This document shows, one piece after another, positions 33,821 through 44,614 of a stretch of 64,000 nucleotides of DNA. The position numbers were made by a program, and so were the translations under genes. The notes beneath the pieces are model-generated. The model made no database searches, was not told the DNA's origin, and saw only the letters and a list, made by a program, of their open reading frames with translations. Position 1 is the first letter of the stretch. Each line of letters opens with the position of its first letter. This DNA comes from Tubulanus polymorphus. Its lineage: Eukaryota; Nemertea; Palaeonemertea; Tubulaniformes; Tubulanidae. The DNA lies in contig NC_134025.1 in assembly GCF_964204645.1 (NCBI RefSeq), positions 16,272,001 through 16,336,000 on the forward strand. The letters run 5' to 3'.

Positions 33821-36800
33821 TTAAATGACCTAACAGATGAGCAGTTATTTCTAAATAATGATTCTCCATATAGTGAAATACAAAATGTGAAGCAAGTTGA
33901 TAACAATAGTTTGAATATCCTACAATACAATATACATAGCGTTCCGGGCAAACTTAATGAGCTAAAAACTTTGATACATAAATTTAAAATGGCTAATATT
34001 GATATACATTTACTTCTTCTCTGTGAAACCTTCATTAAAAAAGAAAATCTACCCCTAGGCCTATGTCATTTACCAGGATATGAACTTATAGAAAAACACA
34101 GAGACACTCGTAGTCAAAGAGGTGTTGCCATTTATCTAAATAAAAAACTCTCATTCAAACCTAGAGATGACCTAGGTATTTTTAAAGAGGGTAAACTTGA
34201 AACCTGTTTTGTCGAAATCTTATCGAAATCAGGTAAAGTCAGTGAAAATCTTATAGTCGGTGAGTTATACCGTGTCCCTGGTACAAACGAACTAGACTTT
34301 TTCCAGGATTATGAAACTATTTTGAATAAAGTGAAACTAGAAAGAAAGAATGTCATACTAGGTATGGACCAGAACTTAGATTATTTAAAACTAAATATTC
34401 ATAAAAATATAGCTAACTTCATTGATATCAATATTTCTAATGATTTACTGCCAACAATATTTCGACCTACTAGAATCACCCATAAAACAGCAACCCTCAT
34501 TGATAACATCTACTTAAGCTCTAAATTACATAATAATTATAAATCTAATATAATCACTACATATTTATCAGATCATCTTCCTTGTTTTGTTTCTATTGTT
34601 AATCAAAATTCAAATACCAAAAATGTACCCAAATTGTCAAGAAATTTAAATAAAGCTAATATTGAATTAATTAAACAGGAACTATCCAATGTGGATTGAA
34701 CCATAACATCAAATATGACGTGTGATGACAGTTATGACTTTATAGTTAAAAAAATTCAAGCATCATTGAATCACTATGCTCCGCTTGAAAAAGTGAAAAA
34801 ACGACAATCTACACCTGTGGAACCCTGGATGTCATCTGGTTTACTAAAGTGTTCTAGGAAATGTGATAATTTGTTTAAGAAAACTTTAGACCTTCCTAAA
34901 ACCAACCCCAAATATATAAATTTTATAAATTACAGAAATCATTTTAATTGCATTAAGAGAATTAGCAAAACAGAATTTTTATGCAAATAAGATACTTAAC
35001 TTCAAAAACGATAGTAGAAAATTGTGGAGTTTCATGAAACATTTTATTGGTAAGTTGAATAATAAATCTTCCTTCGTTAAATGTATAAAATTTCAAGGCA
35101 ACAATATATCAGATCCGAAATCAGTCAGTGACACTTTTTCAACATTTTTCAGTAAAATTGGAGAAGAATATGCTAACAAAATACCAAATTCAAATAAACC
35201 CTTCACCGATTACCTAAAGACTCCTAATTATAACAATATATTTCTGTATCCAACTGACCCAAATGAAATACTAACTCTGGTCAAATCCCTACGAAATAAA
35301 AACAGTTCAGGATATGACGATATAAATAATACCCTGTTAAAAAATATTATTACTGCCATCAACCAACCATTAGCAAGCATTTTCAATAAATCTTTAAGTG
35401 AGGGAGTGGTGCCTCCAAATATGAAATTAGCTGAAGTAATTCCAATTTATAAGTCAAATGACAAATGTCTAACAACCAACTACAGACCAATTTCCCTCCT
35501 CCCTGTACTTTCTAAAATCCTAGAAAAGATTGTTTATAATAGATCATACAAATTTCTTTCAAAACATAAACTACTATATAAAAGTCAATACGGATTCAGA
35601 TCTAACCATTCATCAAGTCAAGCAATTATGGAATTATCAGGAAATATTTTAAAGGGATCTGAAAGGGGAAATTGTACTGTGGGTCTATTTTTAGATCTTT
35701 CAAAAGCATTCGATTCTATAGATGTGAACAAACTTAGTTAAACTGAAAATATGGTGTAAGGGGGCCCCACTTAATTGGTTCAGCAGTTATCTGACAAATA
35801 GACGATTGTACGTAAAAACTAATGAAACAAAATCAAAAATAGATCATGTAGCGCATGGAATCCCTCAAGGTTCAATATTAGGCCCTCTGTTATTTCTTAT
35901 ATATACAAATGACCTTTACCAATCCCTTAAATATTGTAAATGTATTCTCTTTGCTGATGATACAACCATTTATATTACCGGCAAAAAATTATTAGATATT
36001 CAGGAAAAGTTAAAAAATGATGTTGAAATACTTGTAGATTGGTTTAGAGCGAACAATTTGACTCTGAATTTAAATAAATCAAATTTCATCATTTTCCATC
36101 CGAGAAATTTTACATTGAATACTCGTAATTTTGAACTTAAAGTTAATGATCAAATTATCAAAACAACCAATTTCTGTAAATTTCTTGGTCTCTATATCGA
36201 TGAAATACTTTCTTGGGATCAACATGCCAAGCATGTACGATCAAAAATTAATAGTAATTTATATCTTTTAAGAAATCTGAAAAAGTTTCTGCCCTCATGG
36301 AACAAGAAGCTACTCTATTTTAGTTTCATTCATCCCTATTTGACCTATGGAATTACATTATGGGGCCCATTAATCTCAAAGAAACAGTCAAAATCAATTT
36401 TCAAATTACAGAAAAACGCCATGCGTTACATCGACAATGCGTCTTACAATTCTCCATCTACACCTATTTTCAAAAAATATGAAATTCCAAAATTTGATGA
36501 TATTATCCAAATTGAACTAGCAAAACTTCTTTACAGCTTACAGCTACAGCTTCTCAAAACAGCTCCTGCCGGAACCCATTATGAATTTTTTTACAACTCA
36601 CTCCTCAAATCACAGATATAATACAAGATCTCGCAATTTCCCTAAAACGATCAATCATAAAAGTACAATTTTCAACATCTCATTCTTAAACAAGATTCCT
36701 ACCATTTGGCAAAATTTAGATAGGCCTACCAGGAATTCAAGAACTATCAGCTCTTTCACTCGTGGTTTTAAACAACAACTACTGAAAAAATACTAGAACA

Positions 36801-37074
36801 ATCAAGCTTCAACCAGCATAATGCTATAGGCCTACATGTATATCTAATTCATCCAATTAATTTCCTTGTCACTCCATCCATTCACCCATCCATCTATATC
36901 TTATCATCATTATCATCCCTTCATAAAGGTATGGCCCTCGCATTTGTGATACAGCCTTGAGGCTTTGGGTCATTAGTATTTTCATTATGTATTTAATAAT
37001 TCTTGTCTCTGTATTATTGTATATGTTCTATGTAAATAAAATATCAATCAATCAATCTCCCACCCGTTCGCAAA

Positions 37075-38193
37075 TGTATAGGGATTTTGAGAGATATCGC
37101 AGAAGGCACTCGTCGCTTGCACCTCGGTCTGGGTCTCATTCTCGCTCTCCCATAGCGCGTTCGGCACAGACGCAACAGCCGCTCTCGGAGTATGTGTCGT
37201 CGGTCCTAGAAGCTATTAAGCTTCAGATGTCTCAGTTCCAGGAGGAACTGCTCGCTCTACACTCCCAGGGTTCTGCGGTAGACCCTCCGGCTTACGAAGA
37301 GGAGGTCTCACCAGAGTTAGTGTTAGATGAGGATAATGATTTCCACGAAGAGCCTCCAGCCCCCAGCTTGCCCCTGGTATGGCGTCACGGCGCAGTCTCG
37401 GGTTCAGTCGAAGGAGAAGTTGCCACATCCTGAGTCCGACCCCTCTCGTAGTAAGAGGGCGGCCTCACCGACCCCTTCCATCACGACGGAAGTGTTAGCG
37501 GCCGGAGATATGCCTTTCTCGGACTTGATAAAAGACGTTTTCTCTAAGTACCAGGGTACCATACCCAAACCTAAGGTGGCACAACCCAGGGGTCTAGCCT
37601 CCCAGATCTTTCATCAACCGGAAGTCCCGTCGGCCGTTGTTCTCGCACAACATCCGGCCTATAAGGAGGAGTACCAGGACGCTCTCGATTTAGCGGTCTG
37701 GGGCGTCCCAAGGACGTCTCAAGAGCGGTCCTGGCCCCCTCTCGAGTCAGGAATCAAGGAATTAAAGTACTTTTCCTGCATGGATCCGCCCATAGCTGGG
37801 TTCAGACCAAGCTATTACGTGACCCCCGGTTCGTCTTTTAAGCCGAACAGTTCCATTGACGCCAATGCCTCCACTCTGGGTATCCCGGTTTCGCACCCGG
37901 CTCACTATTCCATGCCGAAGCAGGCCATGGCGGCCACGCAGTCGCTGGCCGAGAGTATAATCCAGATAGGCTCGTTTCAAGATATTGCTCTAGTAGCCAT
38001 GCACGGAGAGCTGGCGGCCGTTAAGGCACAGCTCGCCTCACCTAGCCCGGACTTGGATGCAGCGACCGACGCAGTAGCCACCCTGGACAGGCTGTTACGG
38101 TCTTCTGCAAAGGCGATTTGCCATCAGGTCCCGGTCGCAGTCAGGCTTCAGGCGAATCTAGCTCTGGTGGCATTCCTTATTAAAGGATATTAA
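37075..38193 (+). pseudogene. DIRS Gag, second part, frameshifted
   Basis: Resumes after the LINE with RDFERYRRRHSSLAPRSGSH, then a coiled segment (VLEAIKLQMSQFQEELLALH) and PPAYEEEVSPELVLDEDNDF. A frame change near 37390-37440 leads to PFSDLIKDVFSKYQGTIPKP and a long capsid-like region: LKYFSCMDPPIAGFRPSYYV, SLAESIIQIGSFQDIALVAM and LLRSSAKAICHQVPVAVRL, to a stop at 38193. The arrangement fits DIRS Gag. A further 300 bp in a third frame encodes a QSKNASSNGQS-type linker leading to RT. Confidence 0.6.
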
Positions 38194-38519
38194 GCTACCA
38201 GAACCGGTAAAACAAAATCTGTACAGAGCCCCGCTTGGGCTCTCTAGCCGTTTGTTTTTCCGGCTGGTGCGGCCTGGCCGCACAGCAGGCTCAGAAGCTC
38301 GAGGAGACCCAACCGAAATCGGCTCCTTTTCGTTTTCCGAAAAAGCAGGAATCAGCTCAGAAGTCTAACGCCTCTTCCAACGGTCAATCGATCGTAGCTA
38401 ACTGCTCCTCCCAGTATAAGCAATCCGGTTGGTCTGTTAATTCGGCTAATAATGCGTCGAATAACCAAAAGCCCGGTAAAAAGTTTATGGGCAAGGGCCC
38501 TAGTAAGGGTAAGCCCTTT

Positions 38520-38990
38520 CGGAAACAAGCAAAAGGGAACCAATGAAGGTTACTCTCCAGAGGGGGCGTGCCTTCGCCATGCCGCTTCCCGCTGGTACGC
38601 CTTTGGCGATACCTGGCAGACACGCACTGTCTCTGCCGGGTATCGCCTTCGTTTCCGAAGGAGACCTCCCTTAACGAGCTCTCCTCCAGACATGCACCCC
38701 AAAAGGGGTCAGGAGCAGCGCATTGCCCCGGCGATTCAAGAGCTAATAGAGAAAGGAGCTCTACATCGCATTCGGGGTCGTCCCCACAGGGTTTGGTATT
38801 CGAGGATTTTTACCGTTCCGAAGGCCTCGGGAGGTCTTCGGACGGTTATAGACCTCTCCATGTTAAACAAATACCTGGATTGCCCCAAGTTCAAAATGAC
38901 GACCCCCAAGGAGGTCATTCAGAGCTTGAAACCGGGGCAATGGGCTGCTTCGATCGATCTCAAGGACGCCTATTTTCAGGTACCCTGTAG
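38520..38990 (+). pseudogene. DIRS reverse transcriptase, N-terminal third only
   Basis: Frame with SSPPDMHPKRGQEQRIAPAI, QELIEKGALHRIRGRPHRVW, SRIFTVPKASGGLRTVIDLS, NKYLDCPKFKM and WAASIDLKDAYFQVP, ending in a stop right after the last motif. These are the fingers and first catalytic Asp block of DIRS/Ngaro-type RT. The Y-x-D-D motif, thumb and RNase H are absent: the next bases already belong to the recombinase. Cannot be active. Confidence 0.75.
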
Positions 38991-38998
38991 CTGATTTA

Positions 38999-39756
38999 GC
39001 CGATTTCTTTTTGTTCTTGTTCAAAGAGAAAGGTTTGCAGATGAGTACTATTAAGGGTTATCGCTCTGCATATCTCATACGCATCACGCCGCGGGTTTGC
39101 CATCGATAACATCGGACACTCGGATATCTAACCTGATTGCAGGTTTCTCGGTCGCTCGTCCGAAGGCGGTCAAACATGTCCCCCTGTGGGACCTCACCGT
39201 CGTGCTGAAATATTTGATGGCGGCTCCGTATGAGCCCTTAGACTCTTTGTCGTTTGCACGCCTTACCAAGAAGACGGCTTTTTTGTTATGTCTGGCCATG
39301 GCGGCTCATAGGTCCGAACTACATGCTTTGTCGGTACGTCCCTGTCATATCATTTACGGACCCCGTGACAGGACGGTCACTCTGCGCCCCAGTCTTTCAT
39401 TCTTAGCGAAGAACCAAAAAACCGGCCTCGGCGGGTCGGGAATGGAAGATCGAGGCTCTTACACACAGGGTGTCCGGCGAGTTCCCGGACGGTTTTTTAT
39501 GCCCGGTCAGGGCTTTGAAGGCGTTCGTAGCCCGGTCGGCCCCCTTCCGGAAAGGAAGGGAAAGATTATTTTTTGCCTTTGTTAGATAAGTCTGAGGCAG
39601 ATATTTCTCGAGACACAGTATCTCGTTGGATCGTGTCTCTGATCAAAGAAGCCCTCAGTCGGGAAGGGGCTCCTCCTTCTGAGGACGTTGTTTCACACCA
39701 GGTTTGTGCTCTGGCCACTTCCTGGGCGGTGTTTTCCGGTGGATCTCTTGATCAGT
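38999..39756 (+). pseudogene. DIRS tyrosine recombinase, truncated
   Basis: Starts with the SAM-like domain (LADFFLFLFKEKGLQMSTIK then GYRSAYLIR) in one frame, shifts near 39085, and continues DTRISNLIAGFSVARP, WDLTVVLKYLMAAPYEPLDS, LTKKTAFLLCLAMAAHRSEL (first catalytic Arg in HRSEL). After a further shift near 39560 it reads VVSHQVCALATSWAVFSGGS, where the expected H-x-x-R box has Cys in place of Arg. It ends at SLDQF, before the catalytic Tyr, where R-repeat sequence takes over. It would integrate circular cDNA in an intact DIRS. Confidence 0.7.
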
Positions 39757-40431
39757 TTCAACGCCCCCTGGTGGCCATATACAAAAACCAATGACCTTGA
39801 AACTCACCACAATCATAGAACAAGTTATGAGCTTCAAGTTTCTTATCGATTGTGGTAACAAAATACACTTAGGTATCAATATAATGTGGAAAAACTTTTT
39901 CCCACCTACGAATGAGTACTGATGACACCAAGATGGCCGCCATTTGCGTCATATTTGGCTGATCAAAAATACCTGTCTCAGGTATAAAGCATCCCTTTTC
40001 AAGGAATACCCATCACAAAATGCAATGAGAAATGGAAACCAGTAGGGAGCTACAGGACTCAGAATTTGGGCCAAAATTGACATTTTTGGGCACTAAAAAG
40101 GTCATAGGACGGTCATCTTGAGCCCAATCGACCCAATCTTTGTTATGCTGATGGGCCCTGGGTGGATTCACATACATCCGAAAGATCAAGGTAATTGATC
40201 AAAGCGTCTTCAAAATTTCCCTCAAAAAGTTCAAAAATTTGTAAAAAGTGTTGATTTTGGCGAACAACAATGGCTGCCAGTCGGCCATCTTGATTCTGAC
40301 AGGACCAGTTTTTGGGCTGAAGATGTGTCTAGGGTAGATACATGTGTAACCCAAATATCAAGACATTACATTGAACTTCTTCAAAACTTTCCAAAATAAC
40401 TGGATTCCTAAAAAGTCCCAAGTGGGCTAAA
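39757..40431 (+). repeat. R-family repeat, copy 6, joined to the DIRS
   Basis: Begins inside a core unit (CGCCCCCTGGTGG at 39762-39774) and runs through the whole tail to the terminus AAGTCCCAAGTGGGCTAAAA (40408-40427). A short internal deletion removed the GGACGGACG-type stretch seen in copy 2. Its start inside a unit shows that the DIRS-R join is a breakpoint, not a clean insertion. Confidence 0.75.
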
Positions 40432-40929
40432 AAAAGATTTTTTTTTCTTAATAAATCTGATGAAAACACAACCAGATGGCAGGATTTCAGAGGGGATCCA
40501 TGGTCCAAGTCAATTGACATCTCCGTGAAAAGCGCTATACATGCAGTAGGCTAATCCCACACAACTGAATGATGATTCATCATGAATATACATGGGTTTT
40601 CCCCAATGACTCAAATGGACACCTAGCCTACTGTACAACATGTATCCAAGGATAAAATAAGAAATCAATACGATTTAGGCTATATACCATGCATTAGACA
40701 TCGTCACGCTGTTATCAAAATTTCCATGATTACAAATAAAAATCATTAATCTACAGATTTGCAACATTTTTCGAAATTCAAGGCCCTAAAATCAATTTTC
40801 AAGACTTAAGTGCTGAATTCAAGGCTTTTCAAGGCCTTGAAATTTAATTTTGACAATTCAGACTGTTCAAGGATTTCAGGGCCCGCTACAAACCCTGTTC
40901 AAAACTTCCCAAATTAAGTGGACTGGAAA
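40432..40929. other. No gene; contains a hAT-like terminus at 40775-40892
   Basis: Repeated TTCAAGGC/AAGGCCTTGAA words and the end TTTCAGGGCCCGCTACAAACCCTG look like a hAT-type right terminus with subterminal repeats. Similar TTCAAGGCCATTCAAAGCC words occur at 26380-26430. No matching left terminus was located. Confidence 0.35.
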
Positions 40930-42589
40930 CACATTTATTCTTGATTGTCCACGATCTTTTTGGGATATTTCGCTTAATTTTGGGTGTGCATACCTCAAAT
41001 AAGTCTTAATCGAATCAGTAGGATTGTGCACTCCAGATAAATCATTGTTTTTATGTCCATTTTGTACCGAGTTGAAGGATTGATGAATATTCTCGAAAAT
41101 TGAGCTTTATATCGGCAAGAAAGACCGCCATTTTGTTCCAATTTGTTCACTTCTTTATGCTTACGAGCAGTGTGTACTACGTGATCTGGGTAAGTTTATT
41201 TTTTATGGGGATAGTACATTGCTCGCACGTGTTTCACTACCCGGGCACGGCCGCAATGGTTGGGCTATCATAGGCCTAAATCATTTCCAATCCGCATTGT
41301 TTTGATAGCTTTGACAAGGAGCTGTATATTTACTTAACAGCTTTCTAGGGTAATATTGTGAGTCGTTGATTGACTCTTGGCGACAAGAAGCTGCTTCATC
41401 CATGATATAATTGACGCATCCTCGCCTCATTGCTTAGGTGCGCAATGGCTCATTTGCATGAAGAAATAAGCAAACCCGAACAAAATGGCGGTCTTTCTCA
41501 CCGATTCAAAGCTCAATTTTCGAGAATATTCATCAGTCCTTCAAAACAATGTAAAATGGATATAAAAACGATATGATTAATCTGGACTGCACAACACTGC
41601 TGATTCTATTAAGACCTATCTCAGTCAGTAACCTGTCTGTGGTTTAGTTTCACGATTGGATATTTTCACAAACCACAGTCAGGAGTGGGAAGGTCATTTT
41701 TGTAGGCCTATGCAATCTTCGTCAGCCAATTTGACTGACGAGTAATTTGCCTGGCATTTCATTGTCTCTTAAGATATCCGTCTAATTTCTGTTGTAATCA
41801 ACGCACAACAGATTCGTTGTTTGTTTGATACCTAGGCCTATAACACCTCACCTGACGATCTTAATCCATGAGCAAATCCGCCGTAAAGTGAGAGTAAATT
41901 TCCGTCAATTCAACGGCGGCCATTTTGAAAACTTGTGGAGGGTGCTGGGACCTGTGAACTGAGGCCAGGACAACAGCACAAACTAACAAAACGAAACGAC
42001 GAAATTGAAAAAATTAAGAAATCAACAATTATTCACATTTTTCTTCATCCAGAATTTTTTAGCCTAGGCCCTACTTTATTATTTATCATGAGAGCACGAA
42101 GTTTTGAAATATATGTTGGAAAACCATCGAAAATAAAAAATGTCGTTTCGTCTTGGAAGTTTTATATAAATCCTAGTAGGTCACCTTGTCTATCATGCCA
42201 CATGTATGCAATACAGAGAAATGGCGGCCAATGGCGGTATTTGTGGAGAAATTAATTAATTTCTCAAAATAATGTTGATTAATCACTCGAAACATAGGCT
42301 ACATAAAATTGGATTATTTCGAAAGGTACCTGTGTCAGTTTGTGAATTAAGGCAAGCCATTAATTGTGGACTGAAATGAATCGAAAGTATATTTTTGAAG
42401 TGTTACTGTTGTTACTTTTTTCAACCGTGTTTTGGCCCTTGTCATCCCTAACGACAACGTTGGTATAGCCCATCCGATTATAAAAAGCTTACCACCAACG
42501 ATTAGGTAACTAACTAGACCTATCTGAGGTTCGCACACCCAAAACTAAGCAAAATATCCCATTAAGATCGTAGACAATCAATAATAAAT
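40930..42589. mobile_element. Fold-back element FB1, right arm split by an insertion
   Basis: Left arm 40930-41142 pairs with 41476-41621 plus 42526-42589. For example, ATTTATTCTTGATTGTCCAC pairs with the end ...GACAATCAATAATAAAT, and GACCGCCATTTTGTTC pairs with GAACAAAATGGCGGTC. A 334-bp spacer lies between the arms. The right arm is interrupted by the 41622-42516 insertion. Confidence 0.7.
41622..42516. mobile_element. MULE-like insertion with 9-bp target duplication
   Basis: GACCTATCT is present at 41613-41621 and 42517-42525, and removing the insert rejoins the FB1 right arm in register with its left arm. The ends are weakly inverted (CAGTCAGTAACCT against TAGTTAGTTACCT). A 9-bp duplication is typical of Mutator-like elements. 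An open frame at 41935-42255 lacks any recognised motif. Confidence 0.6.
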
Positions 42590-42786
42590 AGGGCCTATAC
42601 TTTAGACCTTTTAGTGATGTTTATAGTTTTAGTACCTAGCCGTTGTTCCTCAAACCACAGGGACTTGTCACAATTGATAGTGAATGAATAAAACCAACAT
42701 CAAAGACCAGATCCACTATCCCTGTATAATAAAAAAACTTAGGCCTATTTTATTATACAGTTGCAGGGATACATACTGGTACCCCT

Positions 42787-43296
42787 AATGTCTATTTCAA
42801 CCTGACATGAGAGCATTCCGGGTGGCCTAGCTCGCTCATTTTTGGTAGTACATAGGCCTACCTGATAAAGGTCTTAATAGGACCAGAAAGGACAGGCAGT
42901 CGACCTAAATCATCATTTTTTAATCCATTTGAAACTGTATTGAAGGATATCCAAAAAGTCTTCACTGAAAGGGGTTAAATGAAGAGAAGTGACTCCTGAT
43001 TTGAAAGTTTAACAATATGTTTCCATACCTACATATCAAATTTCAGTTGGTAGGCATGGAGACATATTGTTAAACTTTCAAATCATGGAGTCTTTTCTCT
43101 CAGGAACACCTCTCAATGCAGATTTTTTGGATATCCTTCAATACAGTTTCAAATGGATTAAATAATGATGATTTAGGTCGACTGCCAATGCATTCTGGTC
43201 CTAATAAGACTTTAATCAGGTATGTACCACCACAACTGACTGAGCTAGGCCACCCTGGCCTGTATGCTCTCAACAAGTCAGGTTGAAATAGACATT
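42787..43296. mobile_element. Fold-back element FB2, 510 bp
   Basis: Ends AATGTCTATTTCAACCTGAC and GTCAGGTTGAAATAGACATT. The arms (~245 bp each) meet at a short spacer near 43034-43049 (ATATCAAATTTCAGTTG). The transcript of either strand would form a long hairpin. Confidence 0.85.
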
Positions 43297-43481
43297 AATG
43301 TCTATTTCAACCTGACTTGAGAGCATTCCTGGTGGCCTAGCTCAGTCAGTTTTGGTCATACATACCTGATAGAAGTCTTATTAGGAACAGAATGCACTGG
43401 CAGCTGACCTAAAATATCGTTTTTTAATCCACTTTAAACTGTATCGAAGGATATCTAAAAAATCTGCATTGAGAGGTGTTG
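43297..43481. repeat. Third FB2-type arm, truncated
   Basis: Starts AATGTCTATTTCAACCTGAC again, immediately after FB2, and follows the FB2 left arm to GCATTGAGAGGTGTT, where it stops. It is closer to FB2's right arm than to its left arm at several bases (e.g. GCATTGAGAGGTGTT). Suggests a tandem copy that lost its second arm, or an arm-exchange product. Confidence 0.75.
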
Positions 43482-43500
43482 TTACGGTTGTAGGTAGTGT

Positions 43501-44042
43501 AATGTCTATTTATTAATTGATGAGACCTGTTTTTCTGGGATATTTTGTTTACTTTTTGGGGTACATACCTCATTTATGTCTTAACAGAATGCCAAAAATC
43601 GCGGACAACAACTGAATATCCCATATATTTCCAGTTCTGTACCAATTAGATGGATTGACAAAAAGACCTTAAGTCCAGTTGAATGAGAGAGAAAATCCTC
43701 CATTTTGTCAAATTTCTTGGATTTGAACATTGTTACCATGCCTACGCCACCCTGATTTAGTTGTTGAGACCCCACAAGAAAAATAACTTCATTTCGTAGG
43801 CATGGTGACAATGTAAAAATTCAAGAAATTTCACAAAATGGAGGATTTTCTCTCTCATTCAATTGGCCTTAAGGAGTCTTTTTGCCAATCCATCTAATTG
43901 GTACAGAACTGGAAATATATCGGATATTCAGTTGTTGTCCGCGATTTTTGGCATTCTGTAAAGACATAAATGAGGTATGTACCCCAAAAAGTAAGCAAAA
44001 TATCCAAGAAAAACAGGTCTCATCCATTAATAAATAGACATT
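43501..44042. mobile_element. Fold-back element FB3, 542 bp
   Basis: Ends AATGTCTATTTATTAAT and ATTAATAAATAGACATT; arms of ~245 bp meet around 43742-43795. The arm segment GGGATATTTTG...GGGGTACATACCTCA is shared with FB1 (GGGATATTTCG...GGGTGTGCATACCTCA), so FB1, FB2 and FB3 are one broad family. Confidence 0.85.
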
Positions 44043-44486
44043 AGTAGGGGAACCCGTAACATCAACGGACTGGTATTCAAACTGCAGTTAGGTTTACCTA
44101 TGAAGACTAATCACGGTACGGTACGTAGGATAATTGCTGCGCACCCACCTGCTAGCTCGTTTTGTACCGGTTCAAACTTTCAATTTTTACGCGTGCAGCC
44201 TAAAGCCGTTCCCACTGGGCATGGGAGAAGTGTGTGTTCCGAAGAGCCGTAGGCCTATAAGGGTCACGAACAAATCAATGGACAACGCACCGGACAATTC
44301 GGGACAATGCAGCGGACGATTCAGCATAAAAAGCAGTTCCAGGTATTCACCTCTTCGCGTTGTTAGTGCACTAAGATCACCTTGTTTTCATTTCCCGGAA
44401 TACATTTATGTTTTATAAAACACGGAATGGAATCGTTAATCCTGGAATCTTAAGTTAAGATCTGTAACGTTTCGTAAAATAAAAAC

Positions 44487-44601
44487 CTGGACCCAGTTCC
44501 ACAGTTGTGAGTTAAAGTTGACTCTGAGTTAAAGTTAGTTCATTTTCAATGAGTTAACTCAGGGTCAAATCTTAACGCAGAACTGTGGAACTGGACCCTG
44601 G
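44487..44601. mobile_element. Short hairpin MITE (~115 bp)
   Basis: CCTGGACCCAGTTCCACAGTT at the left pairs with AACTGTGGAACTGGACCCTGG at the right, and inner GAGTTAA/TTAACTC words also pair. The termini resemble those of the MITE at 47346-47489 (GGGGCCAGTTGCACAGTC). It abuts the Polinton left end. Confidence 0.7.
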
Positions 44602-44614
44602 AATTGCATTTCCA

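Larger units (their letters stand above)
31445..36796 (+). pseudogene. LINE ORF2: endonuclease and reverse transcriptase
   Basis: Begins MCLGNFEPKARNTQNYDSLH at 31445, is interrupted at TTAA by the piggyBac, and resumes at 33821 in the same frame. Endonuclease (33880-34600) shows LNILQYNIHSV, LLCETFI, VILGMDQN, TLIDNIY and SDHLPCF, i.e. the N, E, D-N and S-D-H motifs of APE-type enzymes. RT (35270-36200) shows NYRPISLLPVLSKILEKIV, SQYGFRSNHS, LFLDLSKAFDS, GIPQGSILGPLLFLIYTNDL and FADDTTIY. The C-terminus ends with a W-x-N-L-x-R-x-T-R...FKQQLLKKY pattern. Lesions: TGA at 34697, frameshifts near 34975, 35735 and 36595. It would nick DNA and prime reverse transcription there; the present copy is inactive but fairly young. 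Confidence 0.8.
30262..37056 (+). mobile_element. CR1/L2-like LINE inserted in the DIRS element
   Basis: Contains an ORF1 (30266-30791), ORF2 (31445-36796, split by the piggyBac) and a 3' tail ending AAATAAAATATCAATCAATCAATC, a short-repeat tail typical of CR1/L2-type LINEs. RS-rich Gag coding of the DIRS stops just before it and resumes at TCTCCCACCCGTTCGC. Likely slightly 5' truncated, since the ORF1 frame is open upstream into DIRS sequence. No clear target duplication. About 4.5 kb without the piggyBac. Confidence 0.85.
29514..39756 (+). mobile_element. DIRS-type retrotransposon, interrupted and deleted
   Basis: Gag-like ORF with a Cys-rich knuckle (29514), basic RS-rich segment, second Gag/capsid part (37075-38193), reverse transcriptase N-part (to 38990) and a tyrosine recombinase (38999-39756). 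This order, and a tyrosine recombinase in place of a DDE integrase, identify DIRS. The element is split at about 30260/37057 by a LINE that itself carries a piggyBac. Most of RT, RNase H and any methyltransferase are deleted between 38990 and 38999, and the recombinase is cut by an R-repeat at 39757. The coding strand is richer in G+C than its neighbours. Confidence 0.85.

Noticed and set aside
41935-42255. 106-codon open frame in the Mutator-like insertion
   Set aside because: No transposase motif, Met start in poor context, low-information composition.
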